A DNA stretch of 5,437 bases. Source: Kiritimatiellales bacterium (GTDB lineage Bacteria > Verrucomicrobiota > Kiritimatiellia > Kiritimatiellales > Pontiellaceae). The notes beneath the pieces are model-generated. The model was not told where the DNA came from. It worked only from the letters and a program-made list of their open reading frames with translations, and made no database searches. The position numbers and the translations under genes are program-made. The stretch spans positions 1 to 5,437 of the forward strand of contig JAIPIO010000265.1 of assembly GCA_021734595.1 (NCBI GenBank), given 5' to 3'. Below are positions 5,298 through 5,437 of this stretch, one piece after another (positions within the stretch are counted from its first letter, which is position 1; every line of letters begins with the position of its first letter).

Positions 5298-5437
5298 TTA
5301 TCTGATGTCTTCCAGACCTTCGTTTTCCTTCTGCGTCATTAGCGAAACGGCAATCAGCACGATGAAGCTGAGCGGAATCGAGATGATGCCCGGATTGTCG
5401 AGGGCGTGCAGCGCCGACGCCGGATCGAGGCCGTACT
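5298..5437 (-). CDS. Sodium:solute symporter (acetate-permease-like), C-terminal end only
   Basis: The last 45 codons of a gene whose start lies beyond the right edge; it is not present as a complete ORF. The frame reads YGLDPASALHALDNPGIISI, continues into a hydrophobic helix (PLSFIVLIAVSLM) and ends in a charged cytoplasmic-type tail, QKENEGLEDIR, before TAA. A short NPGIISIP-type motif leading into the final transmembrane helix is what I know from cation/acetate symporters of the SSS family (TC 2.A.21), so an inner-membrane Na+-coupled carrier of a small carboxylate or sugar-derived product is likely. The identification rests on a short stretch only, so the family is probable and the substrate unknown. 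It is followed by an intrinsic terminator and then the porin gene on the same strand. Confidence 0.65.
   Translation of the reverse strand, partial: YGLDPASALHALDNPGIISIPLSFIVLIAVSLMTQKENEGLEDIR

Overview
The window reads as a Gram-negative bacterial chromosome segment that handles sulfated polysaccharide. It encodes a β-barrel outer-membrane protein with a C-terminal Phe, two further exported proteins with Sec-type signal peptides, and a formylglycine-type sulfatase beside a family 43 glycosidase. This combination, the fairly high GC and the iduronate-sulfatase-like sequence fit the Kiritimatiellota/Verrucomicrobiota/Planctomycetota group, for example marine sulfatase-rich Kiritimatiellota such as Pontiella. 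That placement is inference from gene content; there is no marker gene here.

Layout. At the left edge on the + strand is the 3' end of an α/β-hydrolase of the PHB-depolymerase/feruloyl-esterase type (1-365). It meets, tail to tail with 4 bp between, a minus-strand run. Read in the direction of its transcription (right to left), that run is: the last 45 codons of a sodium:solute symporter (5298-5437), an intrinsic terminator (5251-5281), a porin-like outer-membrane protein (4040-5233), an interruption, a sulfatase (2072-3490), a GH43-like glycosidase (1057-2064) and an iron-sulfur flavoprotein (370-1005). The interruption is a single + strand gene for an unrecognised 153-residue soluble protein (3582-4043). 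It faces the sulfatase across a 91-bp divergent gap and shares its stop-codon bases with the porin.

How the genes may work together (inference). The porin would admit oligosaccharides through the outer membrane. The exported sulfatase and GH43 enzyme, whose genes are 7 bp apart with the GH43 ribosome site overlapping the sulfatase stop, would remove sulfate esters and cleave glycosidic bonds. The symporter would carry a small product or acid across the inner membrane. The flavoprotein is a cytoplasmic redox protein at the end of the operon with no obvious catalytic role in glycan breakdown.

I see no RNA genes, IS elements, CRISPR arrays, integrases or phage genes. No clearly new multi-gene system is visible. 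The points most worth checking are the orphan gene embedded antisense in the glycan run, its unusual start region with a strong ribosome-binding site folded into a hairpin, the terminator placed in the porin leader, and the altered acid-residue position in the GH43-like enzyme.
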